Part shown: positions 1 through 7,749 of the stretch, piece after piece
Position numbering within the stretch: position 1 is the first letter of the stretch
Layout: each line of letters opens with the position of its first letter
Assembly: GCA_937952975.1 (NCBI GenBank)
Contig: CALFXX010000070.1
Span: 1 to 16,956, forward strand
Source of the DNA: an uncultured Alcaligenaceae bacterium
GTDB taxonomy: Bacteria; Pseudomonadota; Gammaproteobacteria; Burkholderiales; Burkholderiaceae_B
Direction of reading: 5' to 3'
Length of the DNA stretch: 16,956 bases
The notes under the pieces: generated by a model
The model's input: the letters and a program-made list of their open reading frames with translations, nothing else
The model's database searches: none
Told to the model about the DNA's origin: nothing
Translations under genes and position numbers: made by a program

Positions 1-39
1 TAATGTACTCAACTTATTTTCAACGCAAGGCGGCCACGC

Positions 40-1320
40 ATGATGTCGATCGTCAATCAACCGGTAGTCGTTAATCTCAAACAGGGCTCGGTCACGGGCG
101 TGCAAGGCGACGGCGTTGCACGCTTTTTCGGGCTTCGTTATGCCAAAGCCCCCACGGGCGCCTTGCGGTTTGCTGCGCCTCAGCCTTTGGGCGCTCAACC
201 GCCGTTTGACGCGACACAGCCTGGGCCGGTTTGCCCACAGCGCCCGTCACGTTTGCGTAATGTGATGGGCGACTTCGAGGCGATCCAAGATGAAGACTGC
301 TTGCGTTTATCGATCTGGACACCCGGAGTCGATCAGCACAAACGGCCTGTTGTAGTGTGGCTGCATGGTGGTGCCTGGCAAAGTGGCGGCGGTGCTCTGC
401 CCTGGTACGACGGCACGCGTCTCGCCGCGCGTGGCGACTGTGTGGTTGTTGGCGTGAATTACCGGCTGGCCTCACTCGGGTGGCTATTTGTGCCAGGTCA
501 AACGGCTAACGTCGGGCTGCTTGATGAAGAGGCCGCCGTGCGCTGGGTGTTTGAAAATATCGAGCATTTTGGTGGTGACCCTGCGCGCGTCACCGTTATG
601 GGGCACTCTGCCGGCGGCTTTAATATCGCCGCAATGCTGGCACGCAAGCCTCTTTTTAAGCGTGCAATTTTGCATAGTGCCTCGCTTGGTCGTGGTTTTC
701 GCGAACCCGAGCAAGCCGCGCACTTAAGTCGCGTTTTTTTGCAGGCAGCTGGTGCACAGACACTTGAGCAGGCTCGCGCCTTGCCGGTGGCTGCGTTACT
801 GGCCGCGCAACAAGCCGAGGCGGTGATTGCCGCGTTGCAAGAAGAAGGCGCCAATCGCAGTTTGTTTTGCCCGGTGATCGATGGTGAGATCTTTGGGTCG
901 CCTGTTGGGCCTCTGATGCAGCAAGCTGCTATGCGTGCGGATGTATTGTTGGGTTACACGCGCGACGAAATGGCAGCGTTTCCGGGTACCCAGCGTAACG
1001 TCGCGAGTCAACAGCTTGGTGAAAAAATCTTTGGCGCGCCCTCGCGGCAATGGGCACAAGACGCCCGTGCGGCCGGGCGCGAGGCTTGGGTCTTTGAATT
1101 CGCGTTTGGACCCAACCCAGAATTTGGCGCGTGCCATTGCAGCGACTTGCCGTTTGTCTTTGGTAACCTCGACAGCTTTACTGGGGCCGCAATGTTGCAA
1201 GGGATGACGCCTGAGCAGGGTCGCCGCCTGGTCGACACGATGCAGACTGCGTGGATTGAGTTTATTCATGGTCGCGCGCCCGGCTGGGAACCTAGCCCCG
1301 CCGTCCGTGTCTTTGAATAG
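40..1320 (+). CDS. Carboxylesterase (type B, alpha/beta hydrolase)
   Basis: Predicted cytoplasmic serine esterase that hydrolyses carboxylic esters; no signal peptide is visible. The family signature is clear. The oxyanion-hole HGG is at residues 109-111 (WLHGGAW). The nucleophile elbow GHSAG carries Ser190. The likely catalytic acid is Glu310 in GYTRDE, and the likely catalytic histidine is His366 in HCSDLPFVFG, which matches the family H-x-x-[DE]-x-x-F-V-F-G pattern. Its 426 residues are short for a family usually near 500 or more; the shortfall is mostly between Glu310 and His366, where helical cap sequence is missing. ATG at 40 is preferred because AAGG at 27-30 is spaced 9 bases from it; ATG at 43 is also possible. 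It ends 20 bases before the following Bug receptor start, so the two are probably co-transcribed and the ester or its product may be the receptor's ligand (inference). Substrate unknown. Confidence 0.9.
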   Translation: MMSIVNQPVVVNLKQGSVTGVQGDGVARFFGLRYAKAPTGALRFAAPQPLGAQPPFDATQPGPVCPQRPSRLRNVMGDFEAIQDEDCLRLSIWTPGVDQHKRPVVVWLHGGAWQSGGGALPWYDGTRLAARGDCVVVGVNYRLASLGWLFVPGQTANVGLLDEEAAVRWVFENIEHFGGDPARVTVMGHSAGGFNIAAMLARKPLFKRAILHSASLGRGFREPEQAAHLSRVFLQAAGAQTLEQARALPVAALLAAQQAEAVIAALQEEGANRSLFCPVIDGEIFGSPVGPLMQQAAMRADVLLGYTRDEMAAFPGTQRNVASQQLGEKIFGAPSRQWAQDARAAGREAWVFEFAFGPNPEFGACHCSDLPFVFGNLDSFTGAAMLQGMTPEQGRRLVDTMQTAWIEFIHGRAPGWEPSPAVRVFE

Positions 1321-1340
1321 CACTGTAAAGGATGATGAAG

Positions 1341-2342
1341 ATGAACGTTCAATACCAACGGTTGCGCGTTGCTTTCTGGTTGTGGCTAGTAAGCACCCTA
1401 GGCTTTTGCTCTTTAGGTTTTAACCAGGCGCAGGCCCAATCCCAAGGGGTTTATCCAGATAAGCCGGTCAAGATTATTGTGGCGAATCCGCCAGGCGGGC
1501 CCATCGACGTGATTTTGCGGGTGTTGGCCACGCGATTGAGCGCTGTCTGGGGTCAGCCAGTGATTGTCGAGAACCGTCCAGGCGGTGCAGGCATTGTAAG
1601 TACGACCGCAATCGTGAAGGCTGCGCCCGATGCGTACACGATTGGAATGGTGGCGGCGTCATCGATCACGATCATGCCGTTTGCGGTGGATAGCTTGCCC
1701 TACGATCCCATCAAAGATCTGCAGCCAATTTCTCTGGTTGCGCGTACGCCCTTTATTTTTATTGTGCGTCAAGATAGCCCGTTAAAAACGTGGCAAGATT
1801 TTGTGACTCAGGCTAAGGCGCGCGACCTCACCATTGGTTCGTACGCGATTGGCTCGGCTTTTCACTTGGTGTGGGAGCAAACCGCAAGAAAAGTGGGCAT
1901 CAAGGCGGTTTACGCGCCCGCCAACGCGGCGAGTAAAACGCAGGGTGACTTGGTAGGCGGGCAACTTGATATCGTGCTTGAGGCACCTTCTAGCGCAAAG
2001 GCGATGCTCGATGGTGGCAGAGTGCGAGCAATCGCAATCACAAGCCCTGAGCGCTTTGCAGGACTGCCCGATACCCCCACGCTGTCAGAGTCAGGTCTGG
2101 CAGGTTACTCGTCGCTGCCTTGGTTGGGGCTCATGGGCCCTGCCGGCATGCCGCCCGAGCGTGTGGCGTTCATTCAAAAAACAGTGGCTCAAGTGCTGCA
2201 AGAGCCGGCCATGCTTAAGCAACTCGAAACGATGGGCATGATGCCGGTTGCCAGCACTGCGCAAGAGATGGCTGATACCATAAAAAATGAGCGCTCAGCG
2301 ATGCAACCCTTAGTAAAAGAGCTAGGCATCCGACTGCAATAG
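1341..2342 (+). CDS. Bug-family periplasmic solute receptor (TctC type)
   Basis: Periplasmic binding protein of the Bug/tripartite tricarboxylate transporter receptor family, which typically captures carboxylates, amino acids or aromatic acids. Numbering is from an in-frame ATG at 1332. Residues 5-35 form a signal peptide with cleavage likely after AQA near 35. The mature part opens with the family pattern YPDKPVKIIVANPPGG, then PIDVILR at 57-63 and ENRPGGAGI at 80-88. I chose ATG 1341 because AAAGG at 1327-1331 is 9 bases upstream, whereas ATG 1332 abuts it. The usual AYKG substrate-loop motif is replaced by VYAPANAAS at 193-201, so ligand contacts probably differ from textbook Bug proteins. 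No tctA/tctB permease genes lie in the window, as is common for these orphan receptors. It is paired with the upstream carboxylesterase. Confidence 0.92.
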   Translation: MNVQYQRLRVAFWLWLVSTLGFCSLGFNQAQAQSQGVYPDKPVKIIVANPPGGPIDVILRVLATRLSAVWGQPVIVENRPGGAGIVSTTAIVKAAPDAYTIGMVAASSITIMPFAVDSLPYDPIKDLQPISLVARTPFIFIVRQDSPLKTWQDFVTQAKARDLTIGSYAIGSAFHLVWEQTARKVGIKAVYAPANAASKTQGDLVGGQLDIVLEAPSSAKAMLDGGRVRAIAITSPERFAGLPDTPTLSESGLAGYSSLPWLGLMGPAGMPPERVAFIQKTVAQVLQEPAMLKQLETMGMMPVASTAQEMADTIKNERSAMQPLVKELGIRLQ

Positions 2343-2343
2343 T

Positions 2344-2378
2344 TTCGAGCGCAATTGACGCGCGAATTAAATTATTTG
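2344..2378 (+). terminator. Weak candidate terminator between convergent genes
   Basis: Just after the Bug receptor stop there is an imperfect hairpin. TTCG at 2344-2347 pairs with CGAA at 2363-2366, and CGC at 2350-2352 pairs with GCG at 2360-2362. A two-base AG bulge and a 7-base loop complete it, and an AT-rich tract (TTAAATTATTT) follows. There is no clean T-run, so this is only a possible terminator for the plus-strand esterase/Bug unit, which runs head-on into the GntR gene. Confidence 0.25.
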
Positions 2379-2409
2379 CTGGTTATTGCGTTATTTGCTC
2401 GTTGTTGCG
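2372..2409. repeat. Tandem duplication, 2 x 19 bp
   Basis: Two adjacent 19-bp copies match at 17 of 19 positions: TTATTTGCTGGTTATTGCG at 2372-2390 and TTATTTGCTCGTTGTTGCG at 2391-2409. On the minus strand the second block encodes the last codons and stop of the GntR regulator; the first block lies immediately beyond that stop. Because 19 is not a multiple of three, the extra copy does not extend the protein. It looks like a past slippage duplication that has since picked up two changes. Confidence 0.85.
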
Positions 2410-3275
2410 GTGGCTTTAGTTTTCGGCTTTTTGTCTGAAGCCCAACGATTGCCTTGCGCGGAAGTCGTGCGCTTAAGTTCTACACCGTATTGATAGAGGT
2501 CGGGTCTGTACTGCACGCAGATGAGCTCAACGGGTCGTTCAAAACGGTCGTAGACGATGCGCTCAGAAAGCAGCAGGGCGGTGCCCGGCTCAACGTGCAG
2601 CGCTCGCGCAACTTCTGGCGTAGCCTGTACGGCTGAAATGACTTGCTCGGCGCGAGCGATCACGATGCCAGCACTTTCAAGTAGATCAATGAGCGGGCGT
2701 GTCGACATCTGTTCGGTTTTGACTTGTCGACTGACAAAGGCGGGCAGATGTGTAACAGCGTAAGAAAACGGTATGTCGTTTAAGCGACGCACGCGCACCG
2801 ACCAGAGTACGGACGCCTTGTGCTTAACTTTAAGTTTGGCAGCGACCTCTGTGCTTGCGGGTATGTGCTCGTGAGCCAGTAGCTCAACTGTGGTCGAGTC
2901 GCCCATGCGTCGATTGTTTTCAATCATGCCTTCGACGCCCGCGACCAACTGCGTGCTGGGGCGATACAGTGCGACGATTGACTGCTTGCCCTGTGTTCTG
3001 ATGATGAGTCCGCGCGCAGCCAGTTCTTCTAATGCTCGCCGCGCCGTAATACGAGAAACGTTTAGCGCGGCCTCAAGCTGACTTTCGCTCGGGAATACAG
3101 TGCCAGAATCAAATGCGCCCGCCAAGATCCGATCGCGTAAGAAAGAAAAAATTTGATGGTAAAGCGGGCTGGGCAAGTTTTTGTTTGTACGAAAACTTGT
3201 CCAGTCTGTCCTTTTTTTAACGCCAGCCGACAGAGGCTTTTTCGCTACGGTGTCTTTGGGTAGCGCTTGACTCAT
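2391..3275 (-). CDS. GntR-family regulator, HutC subfamily (UTRA domain)
   Basis: Cytoplasmic one-component transcription factor, most likely a repressor released by a pathway ligand. Residues 36-103 form the GntR winged helix-turn-helix, with LYHQIFSFLRDRIL then FPSESQLEAALNVSRITARRALEEL as the recognition part and RGLIIRTQGKQSIV as the wing. Residues about 125-265 match the UTRA ligand-binding fold of HutC-type proteins (GTALLLSERIVYDRFERPVE is typical). It carries a 35-residue N-terminal extension and a Lys/Thr-rich C-terminal tail (residues 281-294). At 294 residues it is longer than the usual 240-250. It is the last gene of the operon, starting 15 bases after the dctM stop, which implies autoregulation. 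The obvious target is the 18-bp palindrome at 9455-9472 on the operon promoter. HutC-type regulators bind GT-N4-AC palindromes, and the centre of that site is GTTATAAC. Confidence 0.93.
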   Translation of the reverse strand: MSQALPKDTVAKKPLSAGVKKRTDWTSFRTNKNLPSPLYHQIFSFLRDRILAGAFDSGTVFPSESQLEAALNVSRITARRALEELAARGLIIRTQGKQSIVALYRPSTQLVAGVEGMIENNRRMGDSTTVELLAHEHIPASTEVAAKLKVKHKASVLWSVRVRRLNDIPFSYAVTHLPAFVSRQVKTEQMSTRPLIDLLESAGIVIARAEQVISAVQATPEVARALHVEPGTALLLSERIVYDRFERPVELICVQYRPDLYQYGVELKRTTSAQGNRWASDKKPKTKATATTSK

Positions 3276-3290
3276 CTCTTCAGGTGCCCG

Positions 3291-4592
3291 CTATCTCGAC
3301 ATGGCGCGTGGTAACCACACGGCAATTTCTGGCCAGATGACGAGCAATGCAACCACGAGAAACATGATCAGGTGAAAGGGAATGGTGCCATAGACGACTT
3401 CAGAAATTTTTCCTTTCCAGATGCTCTGTATCACGAATAGATTGATTCCAACCGGCGGCGTGATTTGACCCATTTCAATAAACAATACCAAAATGACACC
3501 AAACCAAACAGGGTCAATGCCGTACTTAAGCAATACTGGATAGAGCAACGGAACGGTAATCACAATCATCCCGATACTTTCAATTAAGCAACCCAGAATG
3601 GTGTAAAGAATAAACAGACAAGCTAAAAACTCAAGACGACTTAAATTGAGTCCGCCCAAAAAATTTGTCAGATCGCGTCCAACGCCTGCCATTGAAATTG
3701 CGTATGAAAATAAAAAGGCGCTGTAAACAATAAACAAGATATTGCCGCTGACCAACACGGTTTCAAACATGGCCTCACGAAACGATTGCCAGTCAAGATC
3801 GCCCCAAATGCGTGCGATGATGATTGCAAACAGACAGCCTACGCCCGCAGCCTCGGTTGGTGTGACGAGGCCCAAATAAATGCTCCCCATCGTGCCGCCG
3901 ATGAGCAAGACAAAAGGCATGAGATCAAACAGCGCACGTGTCCATTCTTGTCTGGTGATTGCGGCGGTTTCACGCGGGGCGATTTCTGGTTTGAGGATGG
4001 CATGAATCGCGACATACAGCATGAACAGCCCAGTGAGCACAAGCCCTGGAACCACTCCCGCCATAAATAGCTTGGCAATCGAGGTTTCTGTGAAGGTGCC
4101 ATAGATAATAAAGGCCAGGCTCGGGGGAATCATGATCCCAAGTGTGCCACCCGCGGCAAGGGTGCCGGCAGATAGCTTGCGGTCATACCCTCGCTGTAAC
4201 AGCTGGGGTAAGGCAACCGAGCCGATCGCAGCGGCGGTGGCAACGCTAGAGCCACTAATCGCAGCAAACAAGGCGCACCCTGCAACGTTGGTTTGTAAAA
4301 GACCGCCAGGGATGCGTTTCACAAACAGCGATAGCGCCCGATACACGCTGAAACTTAAGCCGCTTTTCTCCATGATCAGTGCAAGCATGATGAACAGCGG
4401 GATCGCGGTGAGCGTAAAGCTATCCATACTGCCCCAACTGACCAGGCCCATTGCCTTCAGGCTACCAAAACCGCCATGTGTTGCAACATAGAGCAACGAG
4501 GCAACCGTGATGGCAAAGGGTACCCAAAGGCCTGAACACAGCAGTGCAACAAAAATACCAAAGATCAAAATAATTTCTGTGCTCGAGCTCAT
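3291..4592 (-). CDS. dctM: TRAP transporter large permease (DctM family)
   Basis: Inner-membrane transport subunit of a TRAP system, which uses the sodium or proton gradient to import a carboxylate delivered by the DctP receptor. The protein is 433 residues, the usual DctM size, and hydrophobic throughout with roughly 11-12 membrane segments. Family signatures are plain: AISGSSVATAAAIGSVALP at 111-129, GTLGIMIPPS at 149-158, GLVTPTEAAGVG at 241-252 and GQITPPVGINLF at 375-386. Its start codon shares one base with the dctQ stop (TAATG), so the two permease subunits are translationally coupled. The gene symbol is used in the family sense; the substrate is not known to be C4-dicarboxylate. Confidence 0.95.
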   Translation of the reverse strand: MSSSTEIILIFGIFVALLCSGLWVPFAITVASLLYVATHGGFGSLKAMGLVSWGSMDSFTLTAIPLFIMLALIMEKSGLSFSVYRALSLFVKRIPGGLLQTNVAGCALFAAISGSSVATAAAIGSVALPQLLQRGYDRKLSAGTLAAGGTLGIMIPPSLAFIIYGTFTETSIAKLFMAGVVPGLVLTGLFMLYVAIHAILKPEIAPRETAAITRQEWTRALFDLMPFVLLIGGTMGSIYLGLVTPTEAAGVGCLFAIIIARIWGDLDWQSFREAMFETVLVSGNILFIVYSAFLFSYAISMAGVGRDLTNFLGGLNLSRLEFLACLFILYTILGCLIESIGMIVITVPLLYPVLLKYGIDPVWFGVILVLFIEMGQITPPVGINLFVIQSIWKGKISEVVYGTIPFHLIMFLVVALLVIWPEIAVWLPRAMSR

Positions 4593-5113
4593 TATTTTGC
4601 TCCTGTTGCGTGTTTGATGACCCGCTTGACGTCACGTAATAACATCACGACCAGTGCCATACATAGCAGTGTGATCCCAAGCGGCATCACGAGTCTGGGG
4701 ATCCAGAGCGGCGTTTCTAACAAGGTCGGCGCAAGATCATTGCGCACGTAACTAGCGATGACAAAGTTAATGAGGTGATAGTCCAAGATCACAGAGGTTG
4801 CCAAGGCGATCAAAATAAAGATCACCATCAGTACGCGGTTTTGCTGCGCGGACAGGCGACTGGTGATTAATTCAACCTGGTGAAAGCTGTTGTGCATCGC
4901 ACAACCAGCCAAGCTTAAAAAAGAGACGGTCACTAACAAATAGCCACCGAACTCTTCAGATAGTTCGAGATTAAAGCCCAGTAGTCGCGCGGCGACTTCG
5001 GCCACGACCAACAGCATCATCGCAAGCATGGCGAGTTGACAAAACACCATGGTGCCGTCGATAAAGCCCTTGCCCCAGTAATGCTCTTCTGTACTGTTCG
5101 TCGTGGTGTTCAT
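4592..5113 (-). CDS. dctQ: TRAP transporter small permease (DctQ family)
   Basis: Small membrane subunit that partners DctM in the TRAP complex. The 173 residues contain four predicted membrane segments, at about 21-45, 56-74, 93-120 and 137-160. Features typical of DctQ are the conserved-type LSEEFGGYLLVTVSFLSLAGCAM stretch around 51-73 and a HQVEL motif at 78-82. It starts 9 bases after the dctP stop and overlaps the dctM start by one base. Identification rests on membrane topology plus position between a clear DctP and a clear DctM. Confidence 0.93.
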   Translation of the reverse strand: MNTTTNSTEEHYWGKGFIDGTMVFCQLAMLAMMLLVVAEVAARLLGFNLELSEEFGGYLLVTVSFLSLAGCAMHNSFHQVELITSRLSAQQNRVLMVIFILIALATSVILDYHLINFVIASYVRNDLAPTLLETPLWIPRLVMPLGITLLCMALVVMLLRDVKRVIKHATGAK

Positions 5114-5122
5114 GGTTGACCT

Positions 5123-6115
5123 TTAGCGACCAATGGCTGCGCGGATTTTGCCAAGTGCTTCAACTGCGCCTGGGCCTTGCTTCTCTGCCCAGGTTTTCCA
5201 ATAGGGTTCCATCAGCTTCGCGCCCAACGCCATATCGGCAGCTGTTGGCTCAGTGATCTTCATTCCCTTGGCGCGTAGCGCAGCGGTGACTTGATCTTCT
5301 TCTTCAAAAAGAGTCTTGGTGTTCCACGGCATGACATCAGCGACGATGTTTTTGAGTTTGACCTGAGTGTCTGGCGTGAGCTTGTCGTAGGCGTTTTTGT
5401 TGACGATGATGAAGGCGTTGAAGAAATTAGGTCCTAAGCGGTAGCTATATTTCAGCAAGTCACCCCAGATTTTTCCTCCGCCTGAACTGGCAGTAAAGAC
5501 GCCGCTGATGACACCTGTGTCTAAGCCTGAGGGCACCTCTTCAGCACCTAAGGTAGCGGGTACGCCGCCGAATTGGCGCACAAAGGCAGACTGCTCGGGC
5601 GAGGTCACCCGCATTTTTTGGCCTTTTAAGTCTGCCAAGGATTCAAGCTTGTTGCGCGACCACGAGACTTGTAGCGGGTAGTAATAGCCGCCGATCACTT
5701 GCACCCCTTTTGAGGCGTACGCTTTTTCAATGTAGGGCATCATGATTTTGAGAGCGATCTCAAGATGCTCGGTCGTGACCAAAAGCATGGGCAGCTGCAG
5801 TAAGCCACCGATTGGAATATTGCCTTGGTAGAGACCATCATCACCGAGTTGCATGGTGCCCTCTGCAACAGCCTGGGTAATCGTGGTCGTTTTGATCGGA
5901 ACGGCGCCCGCCAAATGGTAATTAATTTTTAATTCACCGTTCGACTCTTTGGCGACTCGTTCAGTAATGGTCTGTAAACCACGCGCGCCTGCCAGGGTTG
6001 CGGCGGGGGCATAGGTGTAGGCGTTCCACTCAACCGCATGTGCCGAGTGTGTGAACGAGAATCCTGCTGAAACAATGCTGATACTTGCTGCGAGTGCAAT
6101 GCGAAGGCTCTTCAT
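5123..6115 (-). CDS. dctP: TRAP transporter solute-binding protein (DctP family)
   Basis: Periplasmic receptor of the TRAP system. Residues 1-27 are a signal peptide with cleavage likely after AHA (27), giving a mature protein beginning VEWNAY. The core pattern is present: LKGQKMRVTSPEQSAFVRQFGGVPATLGAEEVPSGLDTGVISGVF at about 163-207. Arg169 in KMRV is the usual position of the arginine that clamps the substrate carboxylate in this family. This supports an acidic ligand, although the aromatic residue commonly seen in the E-V-Y region is replaced here (EEVPSGLDTG). ATG 6115 overlaps the lyase stop by 4 bases (ATGA), which fixes the start and indicates coupling. Length 330 is normal. Confidence 0.94.
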   Translation of the reverse strand: MKSLRIALAASISIVSAGFSFTHSAHAVEWNAYTYAPAATLAGARGLQTITERVAKESNGELKINYHLAGAVPIKTTTITQAVAEGTMQLGDDGLYQGNIPIGGLLQLPMLLVTTEHLEIALKIMMPYIEKAYASKGVQVIGGYYYPLQVSWSRNKLESLADLKGQKMRVTSPEQSAFVRQFGGVPATLGAEEVPSGLDTGVISGVFTASSGGGKIWGDLLKYSYRLGPNFFNAFIIVNKNAYDKLTPDTQVKLKNIVADVMPWNTKTLFEEEDQVTAALRAKGMKITEPTAADMALGAKLMEPYWKTWAEKQGPGAVEALGKIRAAIGR

Positions 6116-7038
6116 TTTGTTGATTCCTCAGAGGCGGTGGATTGGACATAACGGCTCTCAAGCTCCATAAAAGCCGGGTACTCAAAAAGATTCCAAAGGC
6201 TGCGATGGTCGACCATGCGATCCGAGAACGCCGCACTAGAGCCATTGCGTGCTAACTCTGTGTATAGCGCCTTGCCGACCGAAGCAATCACGCGAGTCAT
6301 CGAATTTGGAAAGATCGCGATGCTGTAGCCCAAGTCGGTGAGTTGATCAACGGGTAGCATTGGCGTGCGCCCCCCTTCAACGAGATTGGCGAGTGTGGGC
6401 ACCTTGAGTTGTTGGTTGAGTAGACGCATCTCATCGGCCGATTCAGGCGACTCTAGAAAGCACACGTCAGCCCCGGCCTCGGCGTAGCGCTGCGAGCGTT
6501 CAATCGCCGCGTTGATGCCCAGATCACTGCGAGCGTCGGTGCGCGCGATGATGACGACATTCGGATCGTGCCGCGTATCCACTGCAGCTTTAATACGCCC
6601 AACCATTTCTTCGATTGAGACGATCTTACGGCCGGGCTCATGCCCGCAGCGCTTGGGCCACTGTTGATCTTCGATTTGAATGCCACTGATGCCAGCGCGC
6701 TCGAACTCACGAACAGTACGAATCACGTTCAGTGGCCCGCCATAACCGGTGTCAGCGTCGGCAATGATGGGGATGGTTGTGACGTCGGCCATACGCTTAG
6801 CCTGATCCACTATTTCGGCAAAAGATAACAGGGCAACATCGGGTGCGCCCAAACGCGTAATCGATACGCCTGAGCCGGTCATGTAAGCCGCCTTGCAGCC
6901 GGCCTGTTCGGCGAGTCGAATCGTCAGGCAGTCAAAGGCGCCAGGCGCGACTAAGAGCGCGGGGTCAGCAATGAGTGCGCGCAGCTGTTGATTTTTGCCA
7001 GGATGAATACCCAGAGAGAGAGGCATTGAGAGACTCAT
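6112..7038 (-). CDS. Isocitrate lyase/PEP mutase family C-C lyase
   Basis: Cytoplasmic Mg-dependent TIM-barrel enzyme of the isocitrate lyase/phosphoenolpyruvate mutase superfamily. Metal-binding acidic residues are in DADTGYGG (94-101) and IEDQQWPKRCGH (122-133). The catalytic loop has KRCGH with Cys131, the hallmark of the lyase branch (isocitrate, methylisocitrate and dimethylmalate lyases) rather than of PEP mutase. IIARTDAR (163-170) and NLVEGGRTP (218-226) are further family motifs. The NLVEGG form recalls dimethylmalate-lyase/oxaloacetase-like members more than PrpB. The expected role is retro-aldol/Claisen cleavage of a 2-hydroxy or 2-alkyl malate-like acid to pyruvate or glyoxylate plus a second acid. 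At 308 residues it has normal length. ATG 7038 overlaps the upstream hydrolase stop by 4 bases and has AAAGG upstream. Exact substrate unknown. Confidence 0.9.
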   Translation of the reverse strand: MSLSMPLSLGIHPGKNQQLRALIADPALLVAPGAFDCLTIRLAEQAGCKAAYMTGSGVSITRLGAPDVALLSFAEIVDQAKRMADVTTIPIIADADTGYGGPLNVIRTVREFERAGISGIQIEDQQWPKRCGHEPGRKIVSIEEMVGRIKAAVDTRHDPNVVIIARTDARSDLGINAAIERSQRYAEAGADVCFLESPESADEMRLLNQQLKVPTLANLVEGGRTPMLPVDQLTDLGYSIAIFPNSMTRVIASVGKALYTELARNGSSAAFSDRMVDHRSLWNLFEYPAFMELESRYVQSTASEESTK

Positions 7039-7703
7039 GCGAGGGCCTTTTGTTTTGCAGTTTGAATGGCCGCGAGAACGGTGTCACAGGTAAAGATGGG
7101 ATAGCGCGCGCGGAAAAAATTTAAAGAACCTTCGTGGAGTAACGCATTGGGTGTTGCCACCGCATCTTCGAGTACGACCACGTAATAGTCGTGATACGAG
7201 GCAGACCGTACTGTGGATTCGACACACCCTTCAGTGACGGTACCTAAAATAATCACACTCTGAATGCCTTGTGTACGCAAGATGTGGTCGAGATTGGTGC
7301 CAACAAAGCCGTCAGGGCGAAATTTTTCAACGACCCAGTCGGTGCTTTGAACCGTTAAGCCGTCTACAAATTCATAGCCCCAGGTGCCAGGCTTGGTGTA
7401 ATCGGGCGCCTTGCCGTCGCGCGTCTTAAAACGTAGCCATGCCGGTGAGTCCATGCGGGCATCGGGCAGTGAGGCTTGACGTAAAAAAATCGTTCGCATT
7501 CCTAGCGCCTGAGCTTTAGTGACGAAATCAACCATTTTTTTGACGGCAGGTGCCATGCGCGCGACATCTTTTCCGAACTTTGCAAAGTGGCCGTCGACAT
7601 GGCAAAAATCATTTTGAACGTCGACGACGATGACCGCAGTCCAGCGCGGATCAACAAGTTCGTCAAGGGTATCTAACACTTCGCGGCCCATGATAGTTTT
7701 CAT
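7035..7703 (-). CDS. Isochorismatase-like cysteine hydrolase
   Basis: Cytoplasmic enzyme of the isochorismatase/nicotinamidase-like cysteine hydrolase superfamily. The catalytic triad can be read directly: Asp28 in VVDVQNDF, Lys127 in VVEKFRPDGF, and nucleophile Cys160 in GTVTEGCVESTVR; the residues before the cysteine provide the family's cis-peptide turn. Members usually hydrolyse C-N bonds (carbamoylsarcosine, biuret, maleamate, nicotinamide, ureidoacrylate), which suggests it removes an amide or carbamoyl group from the imported compound or an intermediate. This is inference, since the family also includes vinyl-ether hydrolases. AGGA lies 8 bases before ATG 7703. It follows the AtuA gene after a 46-base gap, the largest spacing in the operon, and overlaps the lyase gene by 4 bases. 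Confidence 0.92.
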   Translation of the reverse strand: MKTIMGREVLDTLDELVDPRWTAVIVVDVQNDFCHVDGHFAKFGKDVARMAPAVKKMVDFVTKAQALGMRTIFLRQASLPDARMDSPAWLRFKTRDGKAPDYTKPGTWGYEFVDGLTVQSTDWVVEKFRPDGFVGTNLDHILRTQGIQSVIILGTVTEGCVESTVRSASYHDYYVVVLEDAVATPNALLHEGSLNFFRARYPIFTCDTVLAAIQTAKQKALA

Positions 7704-7749
7704 TTAAGGCATCCTGTAGTGAGGCGTGTTTTGTCGAGCGTCGACGCGA

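Noticed and set aside
796..1323. Minus-strand open frame of 175 codons inside the esterase gene
   Set aside because: The sense strand carries an intact catalytic triad and family motifs; the antisense product is Arg-rich with no recognisable domain, as expected of a shadow frame.
6112..7038. Calling the lyase a PEP mutase or phosphonate enzyme
   Set aside because: The KRCGH catalytic cysteine motif is that of the C-C lyase branch, and there are no phosphonate genes nearby.
7738..7747. 10-bp palindrome GCGTCGACGC in the 46-base gap before the cysteine hydrolase gene
   Set aside because: It has no loop to form a useful hairpin, no T-run follows and no promoter is evident; too short to claim as an operator.
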